Shown piece by piece: positions 8,074-17,548 of a stretch of DNA of 62,380 nt. The notes under the pieces are model-generated. The model had not been told where the DNA came from. It saw only the letters and a list, made by a program, of their open reading frames with translations, and ran no database searches. How positions within the stretch are numbered: position 1 is the stretch's first letter; every line of letters starts with the position of its first letter. Position numbers and translations under genes: made by a program. The DNA is from Deltaproteobacteria bacterium (GTDB lineage Bacteria > Desulfobacterota > GWC2-55-46 > JADFVP01). The stretch is from positions 1 through 62,380 of the forward strand of contig JAJCZH010000016.1 in assembly GCA_029262515.1 (NCBI GenBank), in the 5' to 3' direction.

Positions 8074-9540
8074 TCAGATTCCGGAGCCGAGACCCGGGGT
8101 CACCTCCTCGAGTTTTGTGCGCATAAAATCCTTAGCACTTTCGAGCAACTGCTCTGTCGTCGATTCGAACCTCATAACAAGCACAGGCTGCGTATTAGAG
8201 GCACGCACAAGCGCCCAGCCTCCGTCAAAGTTTATCCTGAGGCCGTCTATCCTGATAACGTCCGTTATTTTCAGCGCCTCGGTACCATCGCCCAAGATAT
8301 CCGAAAGCTCTTCTATTACCTTGAACTTTCTATCATCCGCGCACTCAACACGTATTTCGGGAGTAACAATTGTCTCCGGCATACCATCGAGCAACGTAGA
8401 AAAAGCGTAACCCTTATCCGCCACCCTCTTGGCCGCAAGTATCTCCACAAGTCTACATGTCGCATAGACAGCGTCATCAAAACCGAACCACTTATCGGCA
8501 AAGAAGATATGGCCGCTCATCTCACCGGCCATAGCCGCATTCAGTTCCTTCATGCGAGACTTTATAAGAGAGTGTCCGGTCTTCCACATGACCGCTTTGC
8601 CGCCCCTGGCATCTATTTCATCGTACATCGTTTTGGAGCACTTTACCTCGCCGACCACAGTGGCTCCGGGATGCTCCTCCAGAATCGAGCGTGCATAGAT
8701 AACCATCAGCTTGTCGCCCCAGATTATGCCGCCTTTCTCATCGACTACGCCTATGCGGTCGGCATCTCCGTCATAGGCAACGCCAAAGTCAGCGCCTTCC
8801 CTCTTTACGGTCGCTATAAGCGCAGCAAGGTTCTCGGCAACCGTCGGATCCGGGTGATGGTTCGGGAAGTTCCCGTCCGGCTCGCAATACAACTCTACAA
8901 CTTCGCAACCGAGGTTTCCAAGAAGAGCTGGCGCCACAGGTCCCGCGGTGCCGTTACCGGCATCCAAGACTACCTTGATAGGTTTTTCGAGGTGCGGCAA
9001 GTTGAAACGCGCCGAGACGTCTTCAATGTAACTGGCTATTATCTCCACCCTGTCGACGGTGCCGACCTCTGTTGCCACCTCTACCGGTTTACCGAGCACC
9101 TCCTCGCGGATCACATCTTTTAATCTCTGTATCCCGCTTCCGTGTATAGTCTCTTTTCCAACGCTGATCTTGAAACCGTTATACTCCGGAGGGTTATGGC
9201 TGCCCGTAATCATAAACCCGCCGTCAACCTCCAGGGTATACATAGAGAAGTACTGTAACGGAGTCGGACACTCGCCTATGTCTATGCAATCGATGCCGCT
9301 CTCGGTGAGGCCCTTTATAAGCGCATCCCTGACGGTCGTGGAGCTTAACCTTACGTCGCGCCCTATGCTCACCGTCAACCGTCTCTTACCGGCGCCCCCA
9401 CCAGAAGAGGAACCCGTTGCCTTCTTTAAAAAAACGGCATACCCTCTGCCTATAAGCTCTGCGGTCTGCTCTGTAAGATCGGTACCGAAGACGCCTCTTA
9501 TATCATACTCGCGAAAAATATTATCAGACAGCTCAGTCAT
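8074..9540 (-). CDS. Phosphomannomutase/phosphoglucomutase
   Basis: A 488-residue alpha-D-phosphohexomutase of the AlgC/ManB type. It interconverts the 6-phosphate and 1-phosphate of mannose or glucose for surface polysaccharide and nucleotide-sugar synthesis. All four signature sites are visible: phosphoserine loop TGSHNPPEYNG (S114), metal loop DGDADR (257-262), sugar-binding GEMSGH, and phosphate-binding RASNTQP near the C-terminus. A Ser/Gly/Ala-rich insertion occurs near residues 42-52. The ATG at 9540 has a strong AGGGGGAGA ribosome binding site. It is convergent with uvrC and is followed upstream by tadA in the same orientation. Confidence 0.92.
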   Translation of the reverse strand: MTELSDNIFREYDIRGVFGTDLTEQTAELIGRGYAVFLKKATGSSSGGGAGKRRLTVSIGRDVRLSSTTVRDALIKGLTESGIDCIDIGECPTPLQYFSMYTLEVDGGFMITGSHNPPEYNGFKISVGKETIHGSGIQRLKDVIREEVLGKPVEVATEVGTVDRVEIIASYIEDVSARFNLPHLEKPIKVVLDAGNGTAGPVAPALLGNLGCEVVELYCEPDGNFPNHHPDPTVAENLAALIATVKREGADFGVAYDGDADRIGVVDEKGGIIWGDKLMVIYARSILEEHPGATVVGEVKCSKTMYDEIDARGGKAVMWKTGHSLIKSRMKELNAAMAGEMSGHIFFADKWFGFDDAVYATCRLVEILAAKRVADKGYAFSTLLDGMPETIVTPEIRVECADDRKFKVIEELSDILGDGTEALKITDVIRIDGLRINFDGGWALVRASNTQPVLVMRFESTTEQLLESAKDFMRTKLEEVTPGLGSGI

Positions 9541-9643
9541 CTACCATCTCCCCCTATTTCAAGTCTTCAATAACTATGATTATGTCCCGAGAATAAAATG
9601 CTATCTCAGAACCAGCCGGTTGAAAAACAGCTCAACAGCCGTC

Positions 9644-10123
9644 TTAAGAACTCTTTTTATTTCTTTCTCTTAAAACCGAAAAGAAGCCCTGAAGCAGCGC
9701 CTTCGACTCAGTGTTACAGATACCGGAGACGACCTCTACGCTGTGGTTGAGCCTCGGGTCGTCGGATACGTCGTAGAGCGAACCGCACGCCCCTGCCTTG
9801 GGGTCGAATGAGGCGAAGACGACGCGGTCAATACGGGCCTGAATAATCGCGCCCATACACATTAGGCACGGCTCGAGGGTAACGTAGAGCGTTGACGATA
9901 CCAACCGCCAGTTTTCTTCCCTTAACGAAGCCTCTTTAATAGCTATCATCTCGGCATGGGCGGTAGGGTCGCTCAAAGACTCCTTCAGGTTGTGGCCGCG
10001 CCCGATAACCTTGCCGTCACGCACCACCACCGCACCTATCGGCACCTCGTGGCGCTTCAAAGCAGCCCGCGCCTCATCCAAAGCGAGGGCCATAAACCCG
10101 ATATCCGTCTCTTTGTGCTCCAT
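9644..10123 (-). CDS. tadA: tRNA-specific adenosine deaminase TadA
   Basis: A 159-residue zinc deaminase that converts the wobble adenosine of tRNA-Arg(ACG) to inosine; a tRNA-Arg(ACG) gene, the usual substrate, is present at 21539-21615. Zinc and catalytic residues are H56-A-E58 (TAHAEM) and P85-C86-L-M-C89. The start at 10123 (MEHKETDIGF) fits the family length; an in-frame ATG at 10159 would add 12 residues with no family support. The Shine-Dalgarno sequence is weak for either start. Confidence 0.93.
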   Translation of the reverse strand: MEHKETDIGFMALALDEARAALKRHEVPIGAVVVRDGKVIGRGHNLKESLSDPTAHAEMIAIKEASLREENWRLVSSTLYVTLEPCLMCMGAIIQARIDRVVFASFDPKAGACGSLYDVSDDPRLNHSVEVVSGICNTESKALLQGFFSVLRERNKKSS

Positions 10124-10229
10124 TAACAGAACTACTACCCTGCACTCGTACCAGAGCACCCGATAATTGTACTCTACATCTGCGCTAAAGCCTCAAATTA
10201 CAATAAAAAAGCGCAGGTGTCAAGAAACG

Positions 10230-10263
10230 GCACCGCAGTAAGAAGAATCATTACTGCGGGTGC
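10230..10263. terminator. Strong hairpin upstream of tadA
   Basis: GCACC-GCAGTAA pairs with TTACTGC-GGGTGC (10230-10241 with 10251-10263, one bulged base) in the gap between the SGNH-protein gene and tadA. It has no clean T-run on either side, so termination is likely but unproven. Confidence 0.4.
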
Positions 10264-10345
10264 TTAACGATACTCTTTTAGTTTGGGTTAAACCTCTGAG
10301 GTTTATATAAAAAAAGCCTCCGTTGCCGCAGACCAAAGTAACTAT

Positions 10346-11269
10346 TTATTCGCAGCGGCCTTGCCCCCTTTTCGTCCAATACTTTATCTGTTCTTCTGTA
10401 ATCTGGGCCAATTGAGACCTTAAGAAGATCGTAAAATCCTCTGCGCTTTGCTCATCCAGGTGGTGACCATCACTTGTTTCATACTGGTCACTATCTGGTA
10501 TTGCAAGCCAGGGGTAAGATTCCGGCGGAAAGATACGCAATAAGGCTGTCCTGGTAAAGTTTGCTTTCGGGGAGTCCACCAGGCTTTGATGCACGGGCAT
10601 CTCAAGGAAGACCGGGACTACGCCTTCGCTGAGTAGAGAACAGACAGCCGAGTGCAACATTTCTAAACGCTCAGCAAACATTTTAGCATCCGGCTTCTGC
10701 GCATACCCCTTTTGCTGCATAGGCAGTATGACGTCGAACATGTTCTTCTTCGATTCCGGTTTCTGATTGACGAACGGAACTATCAATTTTTGCAGCTTTG
10801 GCTGGACAAACGAGACCGGCTGGTACTCCATTCTAAGCGCAGGAACATAATCCCGCAAGCTGTAAATGAGCGGGGTAAAGAGGCCATCCATGAATGAAGT
10901 ATCGATCGGCATCATCAATAAGTTTGTTTCAATAAAGAGAACGTCAGGATACCGGTTGCTTCTCTTGATTACCTCAAGGCCCGAAAAGATACTACCGCCC
11001 GTAAAAGACATATTAAAAAACTCCTCAGGCATCAGGTCTTTTCTGATACGGGCAGAGAGTGACGTGCCGACTACAACAGAATCGATGTCAGTATTCCTAT
11101 AGATATAGCGCTGCGCTTTGATTATATTTCTTTGCCACTGGCTTTGCGAAACCCCTCCGCCGGGAAAAAATAACGGTACCAATATAACGTAACTAGCAAA
11201 GAGCAGCACGAAAAACCCTAATGATTTCAGGATCAACTTAATTTTAGAACTGGAAATATATAAATTCAT
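10346..11269 (-). CDS. Membrane-anchored SGNH-hydrolase-like protein, partner of the MBOAT gene
   Basis: About 307 residues with one N-terminal membrane segment (about 10-30) and an extracytoplasmic domain. VVVGTSLSARI resembles the nucleophile block of SGNH/GDSL hydrolases (Ser in GTS), and DGHHLDE near the C-terminus resembles the catalytic Asp-x-x-His block. Proteins of this shape (AlgJ/AlgX/DltD-like) usually work with an MBOAT acyltransferase to O-acylate an exported polymer, and here the MBOAT gene is immediately upstream and overlaps by some 26 bases. ATG at 11269 is taken as the start; GTG at 11281 is possible. Because the MBOAT partner is interrupted, this gene may be without function. 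Confidence 0.65.
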   Translation of the reverse strand: MNLYISSSKIKLILKSLGFFVLLFASYVILVPLFFPGGGVSQSQWQRNIIKAQRYIYRNTDIDSVVVGTSLSARIRKDLMPEEFFNMSFTGGSIFSGLEVIKRSNRYPDVLFIETNLLMMPIDTSFMDGLFTPLIYSLRDYVPALRMEYQPVSFVQPKLQKLIVPFVNQKPESKKNMFDVILPMQQKGYAQKPDAKMFAERLEMLHSAVCSLLSEGVVPVFLEMPVHQSLVDSPKANFTRTALLRIFPPESYPWLAIPDSDQYETSDGHHLDEQSAEDFTIFLRSQLAQITEEQIKYWTKRGQGRCE

Positions 11270-11774
11270 CTGAAGAGCCACTATTTGTCAGGATTAAGAA
11301 GATTAGAAAAGCATAAAAAATAAACTCAACCTTGCCGTAAAAACTCATAACCGAAGCCTTGCTCTTTAAGAGGTATAACAGGTGGTAAGCAACTACCGGT
11401 AAAGAGTAGATTAGAACATTTGTAATAATTGGAAGATTATGCTGCAGGTGTGAGTTTTTGGCTATGCTTTCGAAATATAGAATGACTTGACCAAACTCCG
11501 GCAACTTGAAAAAGAGCCATGAAATTGTTACGCATGAAAAGACGAAGAAGACCTTTACATAACTCCAAAACGGCAGTTTACGAAAAGGCGTAAACGTTCC
11601 TTTAAGTAGCCGTTCAAGCAGCAAAAGCACGCCGTGCCATGCACCCCAAACAGCATAACTCCATGCGGCACCGTGCCACAGACCACCAAGAAGCATCACA
11701 AGCATAATGTTGATATACAACCGTACTCTCCCCTTACGGTTGCCGCCCAGAGGAATATATAGATAGGTCTTTAA
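11244..11774 (-). pseudogene. MBOAT O-acyltransferase, C-terminal part (downstream of amber codon)
   Basis: Directly after the TAG at 11775-11777 the same frame continues as LKTYLYIPLGGNRKGR, the most conserved MBOAT stretch, then MLLGGLWHGAAWSYAVWG with the catalytic-region His of the MBOAT family, and several membrane helices to the stop at 11244. An internal ATG (11720) could in principle start translation, but the product would lack most of the channel. It belongs to the same gene as 11775-12677. The C-terminus overlaps the SGNH-protein gene. Confidence 0.8.
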
Positions 11775-12677
11775 CTAGGTTGATAACGAGATATGCCAGC
11801 GTTGCCAGAACTCTGAAAATGATTGTGCTATATATGGAAAATTAAAATTGATAGGTAGCGTATAACCGAATAAAGATGCGGTTCCAATTGCAATCAATGA
11901 GTACCCGGCAAAATCGGAAAATATCTGGATTGAATACCCGTAGAGCATCGCGATGAGCGTAAGAGAAGAGTGAGTCTGAAAATATGGAAAGACTATCCAG
12001 AATGTTTGATCTTTCAGGTTATCCGCTATAACCATCTTCAGAAAATAACCTAGAACTATCGTTCTAAAGGCATATTCCCAATCAATATCCTTGAAGTATT
12101 TTGCTTCAATTTGAGGGAAAAACTGGTGCGCTTTTATTATAGGCCCGGCAATTAAATGAGGGAAGAACGATATAAATAAAGCGGTCTGTTGCAGGTGAGA
12201 AAAGAAGTTGGGTGCAATCTGCAAATTCGACCGGTCCTCTTTATTTGTACGAGAACGGTACGTATCCACTATAAGGCTAATTCCTTCAAAGGTAAAAAAG
12301 GAAATACCGATTGGTAAGGGTATCGACATAATAAAATGGGTAGTACTGGTTGGGTTTATGATATTGGCGGAAAGAAGTGTTTTAGAAATTAGCGTGCCAT
12401 ACTTGAAAAAGCCCAAGATCGACAGCCCGGCCACAACTCCGGCACCCATCCACATAGATCGCTTATTGATAAAATTGTAGCAGACCGCATAGCTGACAAT
12501 CGCAAAGAAAGAGAGGGAAAAGACCAATAATAACAACAAAACGGGTTTATCAAAGGCATAAAAGAGGAAGCTTGAGGCTATAAGAATCAATACTTGCAGT
12601 GACCTGAATAAAGGCAGGTAATATACCAGCATTGTGAGCAAAACAAGAAAAATAAACTCCCAACTATTAAAAAGCAA
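11775..12677 (-). pseudogene. MBOAT O-acyltransferase (AlgI/DltB-like), N-terminal part, ended by an in-frame TAG
   Basis: MBOAT proteins are polytopic membrane acyltransferases that move acyl groups across the membrane onto exported polymers. The visible part starts LLFNSWEFIFLVLL, the standard AlgI-like opening, has about eight hydrophobic segments, and reaches EFWQRWHISLST, where the next codon is TAG instead of the Trp usual in STWLRDYLYIPLGG. The frame is otherwise unbroken. TTG at 12677 with AGAGAGG upstream is the best start, although the frame is open to an ATG near 12722. Together the parts would give about 477 residues, normal for the family. A point nonsense mutation or a sequence error explains it. 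Confidence 0.8.
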
Positions 12678-12705
12678 CGAGTGCCTCTCTTTTATAATAC
12701 ACCCC

Positions 12706-12735
12706 ATAGTGGATAAGGCCATAGTGGATAAGGCT
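12706..12735. repeat. Tandem 15-bp duplication
   Basis: ATAGTGGATAAGGCC at 12706-12720 is followed at once by ATAGTGGATAAGGCT at 12721-12735, at the upstream edge of the MBOAT gene. Confidence 0.85.
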
Positions 12736-12910
12736 GTTCCTTTTATTGATCCACTAAAAAGGTGATCTACTACTTACTTTACTACTATTGACTAATAGAG
12801 TAAATGTACAGTATTTTGTTATGAACAACAACTGCTGTCTCGCCGCCTGACCAGTAAACCCGTCGAGTAAAATTACTGTCCGGTTTTTTAAATTGGAAGA
12901 GTTGGTAGGT

Positions 12911-13732
12911 TTAACGGCTTCTCAGGGAGCGGACGTCTCTACCGGTTTCAAAATTGTCTACCAGCTTACAGGCAAGGCCCGTCCTCTCCATACCCTTGTA
13001 ATACTTTGAGTCCGCAACCGGCTTGAGATCAAACGACCCTATAAGGCGCGCAAACCACGCCGGCATCTTGACCTTAAACTTAATCTCCATAACAGAGTAA
13101 CCCGGCATAAAGAGGCGCTGGCAATCAGCGGTGCTATCAAAAAGCCGATCGGTTACGATGAGCTCGAGAGCTGAGTCGAAAGTAATACGAAAATCCGAAA
13201 GGTAATCACTGATATACGGCCTGCGCTCATAATCAACCAGTAATCGAGGTCTCAGGTTCATGCGCTGGACATCGAAATTGAAGGACGAAAAGAGCGGATC
13301 GATGTGCGCTAGCTTAACAAACTCACCCCTAAACGTACAACCACCGTACTCAAGGGCCCGTATAATAGTCCGTGGCAATTCAACCCTGCGCTTATAGGCC
13401 CTCTCCTTAGACCTTCCCTTGACCTCTAGAAATACCGGGGACTCTTCATTTATAGAGTCGGTATAGGTACGTATCCTGTACTTGCGTCTTGCCGCATGTC
13501 TGTCACTACCCTCATAACTGTTGGTGTAGAGATCGTCATCAAAATAGAGGCTTCTCACAAAATATCTGTTGTGCCGCTCTTCTCTTACATTCGGATCTAG
13601 ATTCATGTAGAACTTGAGCACGTTCTCAAGTTCTACCCTTGTTTCCGCGTCTACCATGTATCTATTTTCATAGCGTAAAAATTTCTGTTGCAATCTCACG
13701 TACTCTCCCATGCCGTTATACAGTTCTTTCAC
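12911..13732 (-). CDS. VTC-domain protein (polyphosphate polymerase-like)
   Basis: A 273-residue protein with the VTC fold, a tunnel enzyme domain related to the eukaryotic vacuolar polyphosphate polymerase Vtc4. Expected basic and acidic tunnel motifs are in order: RYENRYMV, RSLYFDD, RRKYRIRTY, FLEVKGR, RPRLLVDYERR and VMEIKFK. No membrane segment is evident. Bacterial VTC-domain genes often sit with a DUF4956 membrane protein or CotH; neither is seen here, so the partner and substrate are unknown. A GTG start at 13732 follows ATAGGGTTAAG; ATG at 13711 is an alternative. It is on the same strand as the MBOAT/SGNH genes but separated by about 180-230 bases. Confidence 0.85.
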   Translation of the reverse strand: MKELYNGMGEYVRLQQKFLRYENRYMVDAETRVELENVLKFYMNLDPNVREERHNRYFVRSLYFDDDLYTNSYEGSDRHAARRKYRIRTYTDSINEESPVFLEVKGRSKERAYKRRVELPRTIIRALEYGGCTFRGEFVKLAHIDPLFSSFNFDVQRMNLRPRLLVDYERRPYISDYLSDFRITFDSALELIVTDRLFDSTADCQRLFMPGYSVMEIKFKVKMPAWFARLIGSFDLKPVADSKYYKGMERTGLACKLVDNFETGRDVRSLRSR

Positions 13733-13770
13733 CTTAACCCTATCCCGCCCAGTACCGCTTGCACCATGAT

Positions 13771-13995
13771 ATGAAAGGGCAGAGTACCAAAAACAGGTAC
13801 TATCGAAATAACGACAAAAAGACCGAAATACTTGAGGTGGAAATTCTACTCTCCAGAAGGCTCGAACTCATACCGGAGTCACTCTCCGACACGGTGGTAG
13901 AGCCTTTGCCCTTCTTCCTGTACCGCCACAATAGGTGCCTAGTGACCAAAACCGTGTTTCAAAAGGCCGAAGACCCCATCGGATCTTGTACATAA
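13771..13995 (+). CDS. Possible small ORF, unknown
   Basis: A 74-codon frame from ATG 13771 divergent from the VTC gene. The product is polar and mixed alpha/beta in character, with no membrane segment, no recognised family and no ribosome binding site. It may be chance or the relic of a gene once paired with the VTC gene. Confidence 0.2.
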   Translation: MKGQSTKNRYYRNNDKKTEILEVEILLSRRLELIPESLSDTVVEPLPFFLYRHNRCLVTKTVFQKAEDPIGSCT

Positions 13996-14304
13996 ATCTG
14001 TATCATGCCGGTTTATTTAATAAAAACCGTACAAATGCACGTTTCTTTGATCTCATGAGATAACCCCTAATCACCTGCTTTTATCGATTCGCACACATAT
14101 TTGCCTTATCAAGAGCTTAATCCTTAGAAAAAAAATATTAAATAATAGTTGCAACAGAATAGACTCATTTGTAATCCTGGTCACAGTGCTTATCCGCCTA
14201 TGTAACTATAATGAACTCACTTAAAGACAGGTTCTTAAATAAAGCTTCTGACCGAGGAGAACCTGAAAAGAGTGTGGAACGCTGAGCAAAAAGACTCGGT
14301 ACTG
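13996..14304. other. Intergenic region, AT-rich, no gene seen
   Basis: About 310 bases with no coding frame or RNA I recognise. Its right edge holds the promoter of the next gene. Confidence 0.5.
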
Positions 14305-14313
14305 TGATATAAT
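14305..14313 (+). promoter_or_regulatory. Extended -10 promoter for the Fn3/PKD gene
   Basis: TG-A-TATAAT at 14305-14313, an extended -10 element about 60 bases before the start codon; no convincing -35 is present. Confidence 0.45.
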
Positions 14314-14373
14314 TTTCATTGTACATAAACTGAATCGATTATGAGCTTGGCATAAACGGTATTTGAAAAAAAG

Positions 14374-16236
14374 ATGGTGGTTGGGGTGGTTGGATTGATA
14401 AATGCAGTACGCACTTCTTTTACTCTTCTATTAACTATAACAGTTCTGACTCTACTCGGCGCAACTGCGGTTTCAGCCGGAACTGCCACAATAAGCTGGA
14501 CGGCGCCTACTACCAGAATGGACGGCAGCTCTATAAACAACCTTGCAGGTTATAAGGTGTTTTACGGAACAGTTTCCGGCAGTTACTCATCACAGGTAGA
14601 TGTAGGAAACGTAACCAGCCACCAGTTCACCGGCCTTACCGACAACGTAACCTACTACTTTACGATTACGGCATACGATGCATTGAATTATGAGAGCAGC
14701 TCCTCACAAGAGGTCAGCTTTGCTGTTCAGTCCGCCGATACGACACCGCCGCAGATTTCGGGCATTTACTCCAGTTCAATAACAACTACTTCCGCACTTG
14801 TAAACTGGACTACCGACGAAGCAGCCGACTCTTTGGTAGAGTACGGGCTCAGCCCATCACATGGAAGCTCCACCGCGCTTAACACCCAGCTTGTGACCGC
14901 CCACAACCAATCCCTTACAGGTCTACAGCCCTCTACAACCTACTACTACAGGGTTATCAGCTCCGATTCGGCGTCCAACCAGGCGTTCTCTACATCCAAC
15001 TCGTTTACCACTGCGGCGCCCGCGGACACCACTTCACCGGTTATCGGCAACATACTATCAACGGACACCAGTTCCTCGTCCGCCACAATAAGCTGGACGA
15101 CTGATGAACCGGCAACTTCTCAGGTGGAGTACGGCACCGATACTTCTTACGGCACTCTCAGCGCCAAAGATACCGTCTACAAAACAAATCACTCCGTGGC
15201 AATCTCGGGGCTCAACAGTTTTACCACTTATGACTACAGGGTACGCTCGGAAGACGCTTCCGCAAACGAGAGTATCTCCACCAATTATAACTTTACTACC
15301 TCCAATGTCGGACCGTCCATACCAACAGTATTACTAAACCCGTCAAGCGGCACTGTCCCGCTATCCGTAACCTTTTCCGCCACTGCAACCGATACAGACG
15401 GATATATTACAACCTACGAGTGGGACTTCGACGGCAACGGCACCTATGATACGAACAGTGGAGCTAACTCCGGCACAACCCATACCTACACTGCTACGGG
15501 TACCTACAATACCAAGGTAAGAGTAACAGACAACGGAGGAACTTCGAGCGTCTCATCCGGTGCGACAGTTATCGTCAACTCTGTTGCGAACCAGCCCCCA
15601 CAAATCTCCTTATTTACAGCCTCTCAATCATCAGGATTAACATCGCTGAGCATGACCTTCTTTGTCACGGCAACCGATTCAGACGGATCGATAGTTCAGT
15701 ACGACTGGGACTTTGACGGTAACGGCACCTATGACGCTACAACTCTGTCCAGCCCTATATCACACACCTATCCCTCAGCCGGCACCTTCACGGCGACCGT
15801 CCGGGTGACTGACAATCAGGGAGGTGTCGCACTATCAAATACGGTAGTGACGGTAGAGGTGAACGAGTCCAAGAGCCCGGTAGCCGGTACGGACGGCGGG
15901 GCAGATGGAGGAGGTTGCTTCATAGCTACGGCAGCTTACGGAACCTATCTTGAGCCGGAGGTAATGGTACTGAGAAAGTTTAGAGATATGCACCTTCTGA
16001 CGAACCCTGTTGGCAGGACCTTTGTCAGGCTCTACTACGCAACCTCACCCCCGGTTGCCGGCTTTATCGCAAAACACGAGAACCTGAGGAGTATAGTCAG
16101 AGTTCTACTAGCTCCGCTTGTCTACGGAGTTAAGTACCCAAGAGCAGCTTTTCTGACGATTATGCTACTAAGCGCCTTAGTGATGCTATACCTTAAAAAT
16201 AGGCAAAAGCCGAAAAGTAAAGCTCTGCTCAAGTAA
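14374..16236 (+). CDS. Exported Fn3/PKD-repeat protein with C-terminal CFI-box membrane domain
   Basis: A 620-residue surface protein. A hydrophobic signal segment (about 14-34) ends at a likely cleavage site after VSA. Then come three fibronectin type III-like modules (about 35-118, 125-218 and 222-309; the second and third share the W-T-T-D-E core) and two PKD modules with the [18 protein letters not shown] signature (about 312-403 and 406-495). A Gly/Asp linker leads to [18 protein letters not shown], the CFI-box C-terminal domain, and a final membrane segment with a basic tail (about 587-620). Such proteins are displayed on the cell surface, but the ligand is not known. It opens a zone of repeat-protein genes and remnants. 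Confidence 0.88.
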   Translation: MVVGVVGLINAVRTSFTLLLTITVLTLLGATAVSAGTATISWTAPTTRMDGSSINNLAGYKVFYGTVSGSYSSQVDVGNVTSHQFTGLTDNVTYYFTITAYDALNYESSSSQEVSFAVQSADTTPPQISGIYSSSITTTSALVNWTTDEAADSLVEYGLSPSHGSSTALNTQLVTAHNQSLTGLQPSTTYYYRVISSDSASNQAFSTSNSFTTAAPADTTSPVIGNILSTDTSSSSATISWTTDEPATSQVEYGTDTSYGTLSAKDTVYKTNHSVAISGLNSFTTYDYRVRSEDASANESISTNYNFTTSNVGPSIPTVLLNPSSGTVPLSVTFSATATDTDGYITTYEWDFDGNGTYDTNSGANSGTTHTYTATGTYNTKVRVTDNGGTSSVSSGATVIVNSVANQPPQISLFTASQSSGLTSLSMTFFVTATDSDGSIVQYDWDFDGNGTYDATTLSSPISHTYPSAGTFTATVRVTDNQGGVALSNTVVTVEVNESKSPVAGTDGGADGGGCFIATAAYGTYLEPEVMVLRKFRDMHLLTNPVGRTFVRLYYATSPPVAGFIAKHENLRSIVRVLLAPLVYGVKYPRAAFLTIMLLSALVMLYLKNRQKPKSKALLK

Positions 16237-16240
16237 CTTA

Positions 16241-16270
16241 AGAGCCTTCCGTATTAGAGCCTTCCGTATT
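16241..16270. repeat. Tandem 15-bp duplication
   Basis: AGAGCCTTCCGTATT occurs twice in a row (16241-16255, 16256-16270), identical, directly after the Fn3/PKD gene. Confidence 0.9.
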
Positions 16271-16512
16271 GGATACCAAGACAGACTAACCGTTTTATTA
16301 AAGTCGATCTGCCAGGAATTCACAGCACAGCCTGTCTACATAATAAACATCACGGTCTGAGCCAGAGAGCAGCATTCAAGTCTCATTAACCAAATCCAGC
16401 ACAATAAAGAATACTTCCTGTAGTCCGCAGTCGAAAAACTACTAATATTTTCTATATTTCTACCGATAGTTTATAGATAGGGTGGGCTGCTGGCAACCTG
16501 CTCAGCCATTTT

Positions 16513-17184
16513 ATGTACGGCACAAAGGGCAATGTGCCTGACTACATGACCAATGCCAGTGGAACCTATCGTATATACTCCGATCACCTCGGTAGCCCGA
16601 GGGTTGTTGTAGATACTGCAACCGGATCGATTGCACAGAGAATCGATTACGATGAGTTTGGTAATATTACGCAAGACACCAACCCGGGTTTTCAGCCGTT
16701 CGGTTTTGCAGGCGGTATTTACGATGCTGATACGGGCTTAACAAGGTTTGGTGCAAGGGGTTACGATGCCTATACGGGCCGCTGGACCGCCAAGGACCCG
16801 ATAGGTTTTGCCGGAGGCGATACCAACCTTTACGGTTATGTGCTTAATGATCCGGTGAACTGGGTGGATCCAAGTGGTGAAGTGATTTTTGTTCCAATAG
16901 CTATAATTGGAATTCATGTTGTAGCAATTGCAGTCTCTTATGTGGGCCTTAAGATAGCTCAGAGTGCCGTCAATTCAGTTGATGAGCCGGGTAAATGTGG
17001 ACCTAATATGAGTAATAAGGTTCTTAACGATACTATGACAAATATTGCAGTAATGCAGGCGGCAGGTGCTGCCATACCAATAACAAAAATGGCTGTGCCA
17101 TATGTTGCAATGCAAACAGGAACAGCATCTATTGCTGCTGGAGGTGCGGCGATGAACTTTGCACGGGCAAACAGAAGCAGTTAA
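16513..17184 (+). CDS. Orphan RHS core C-terminus with variable tip (5'-truncated, probably frameshifted)
   Basis: The 223-residue frame begins inside an RHS repeat-associated core: [23 protein letters not shown], then [20 protein letters not shown] and [17 protein letters not shown], the conserved end of the core. The N-terminal YD-repeat shell is missing; homology in the same frame extends only to about 16495 and an in-frame stop lies at 16474. After DPSG comes a variable tip with hydrophobic stretches ([18 protein letters not shown] and a Gly/Ala-rich segment), as in polymorphic-toxin tips, with no catalytic motif I recognise. The stop at 17184 appears to result from a one-base shift, since a tail typical of such tips continues in the next frame to 17290. 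Confidence 0.75.
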   Translation: MYGTKGNVPDYMTNASGTYRIYSDHLGSPRVVVDTATGSIAQRIDYDEFGNITQDTNPGFQPFGFAGGIYDADTGLTRFGARGYDAYTGRWTAKDPIGFAGGDTNLYGYVLNDPVNWVDPSGEVIFVPIAIIGIHVVAIAVSYVGLKIAQSAVNSVDEPGKCGPNMSNKVLNDTMTNIAVMQAAGAAIPITKMAVPYVAMQTGTASIAAGGAAMNFARANRSS

Positions 17185-17290
17185 TCAGTTTGGGTACTTT
17201 TTAGAAGGTTTCTTGAGTTCAGGCCCACCGCCACAAAATATCGGCGGCCTTATTGGGTTTACAGTAGACTTTGCATTAGATATAAAGTAG
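17171..17290 (+). pseudogene. Frameshifted tail of the RHS tip
   Basis: In the +1 frame relative to the RHS gene, 17171-17290 encodes [20 protein letters not shown] followed by PQNIGG and a hydrophobic end, closing at TAG 17288-17290. A short PPP/IGG-containing end like this is common in RHS-associated C-termini. One extra base in the GCAAACAG run near 17167-17174 would join it to the upstream frame. Confidence 0.55.
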
Positions 17291-17344
17291 TTAATTTCTT
17301 ATTAGGCTCACAGGATATTTAAGTTATGCCTTGAGGGTTCTTTG

Positions 17345-17548
17345 ATGCTATATAAAATCTTAAATTTACTTGCTGGTTTATTAATGGTAATAACCGGAGT
17401 CAAAGTAACGCTACATCAAGAATTGATTAGATCACATGCTTATTATTTTGATTTTGGACAATATCATGCTGTGATTGGGGTAATAATTATTGTTGTAGGT
17501 TTGTATATGCTTTACATAGCGTTAAAAGCATGGACTAAAGCCGTGTAG
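17345..17548 (+). CDS. Small two-helix membrane protein, possible immunity partner of the RHS tip
   Basis: A 67-residue protein with two membrane segments (about 6-22 and 43-62) and a short polar loop. ATG 17345 has GAGGG six bases upstream. I recognise no family. It starts 55 bases after the end of the RHS tail, the usual position of an immunity gene behind a polymorphic toxin tip. Base composition is AT-rich like the tip. The role is inferred from position only. Confidence 0.55.
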   Translation: MLYKILNLLAGLLMVITGVKVTLHQELIRSHAYYFDFGQYHAVIGVIIIVVGLYMLYIALKAWTKAV

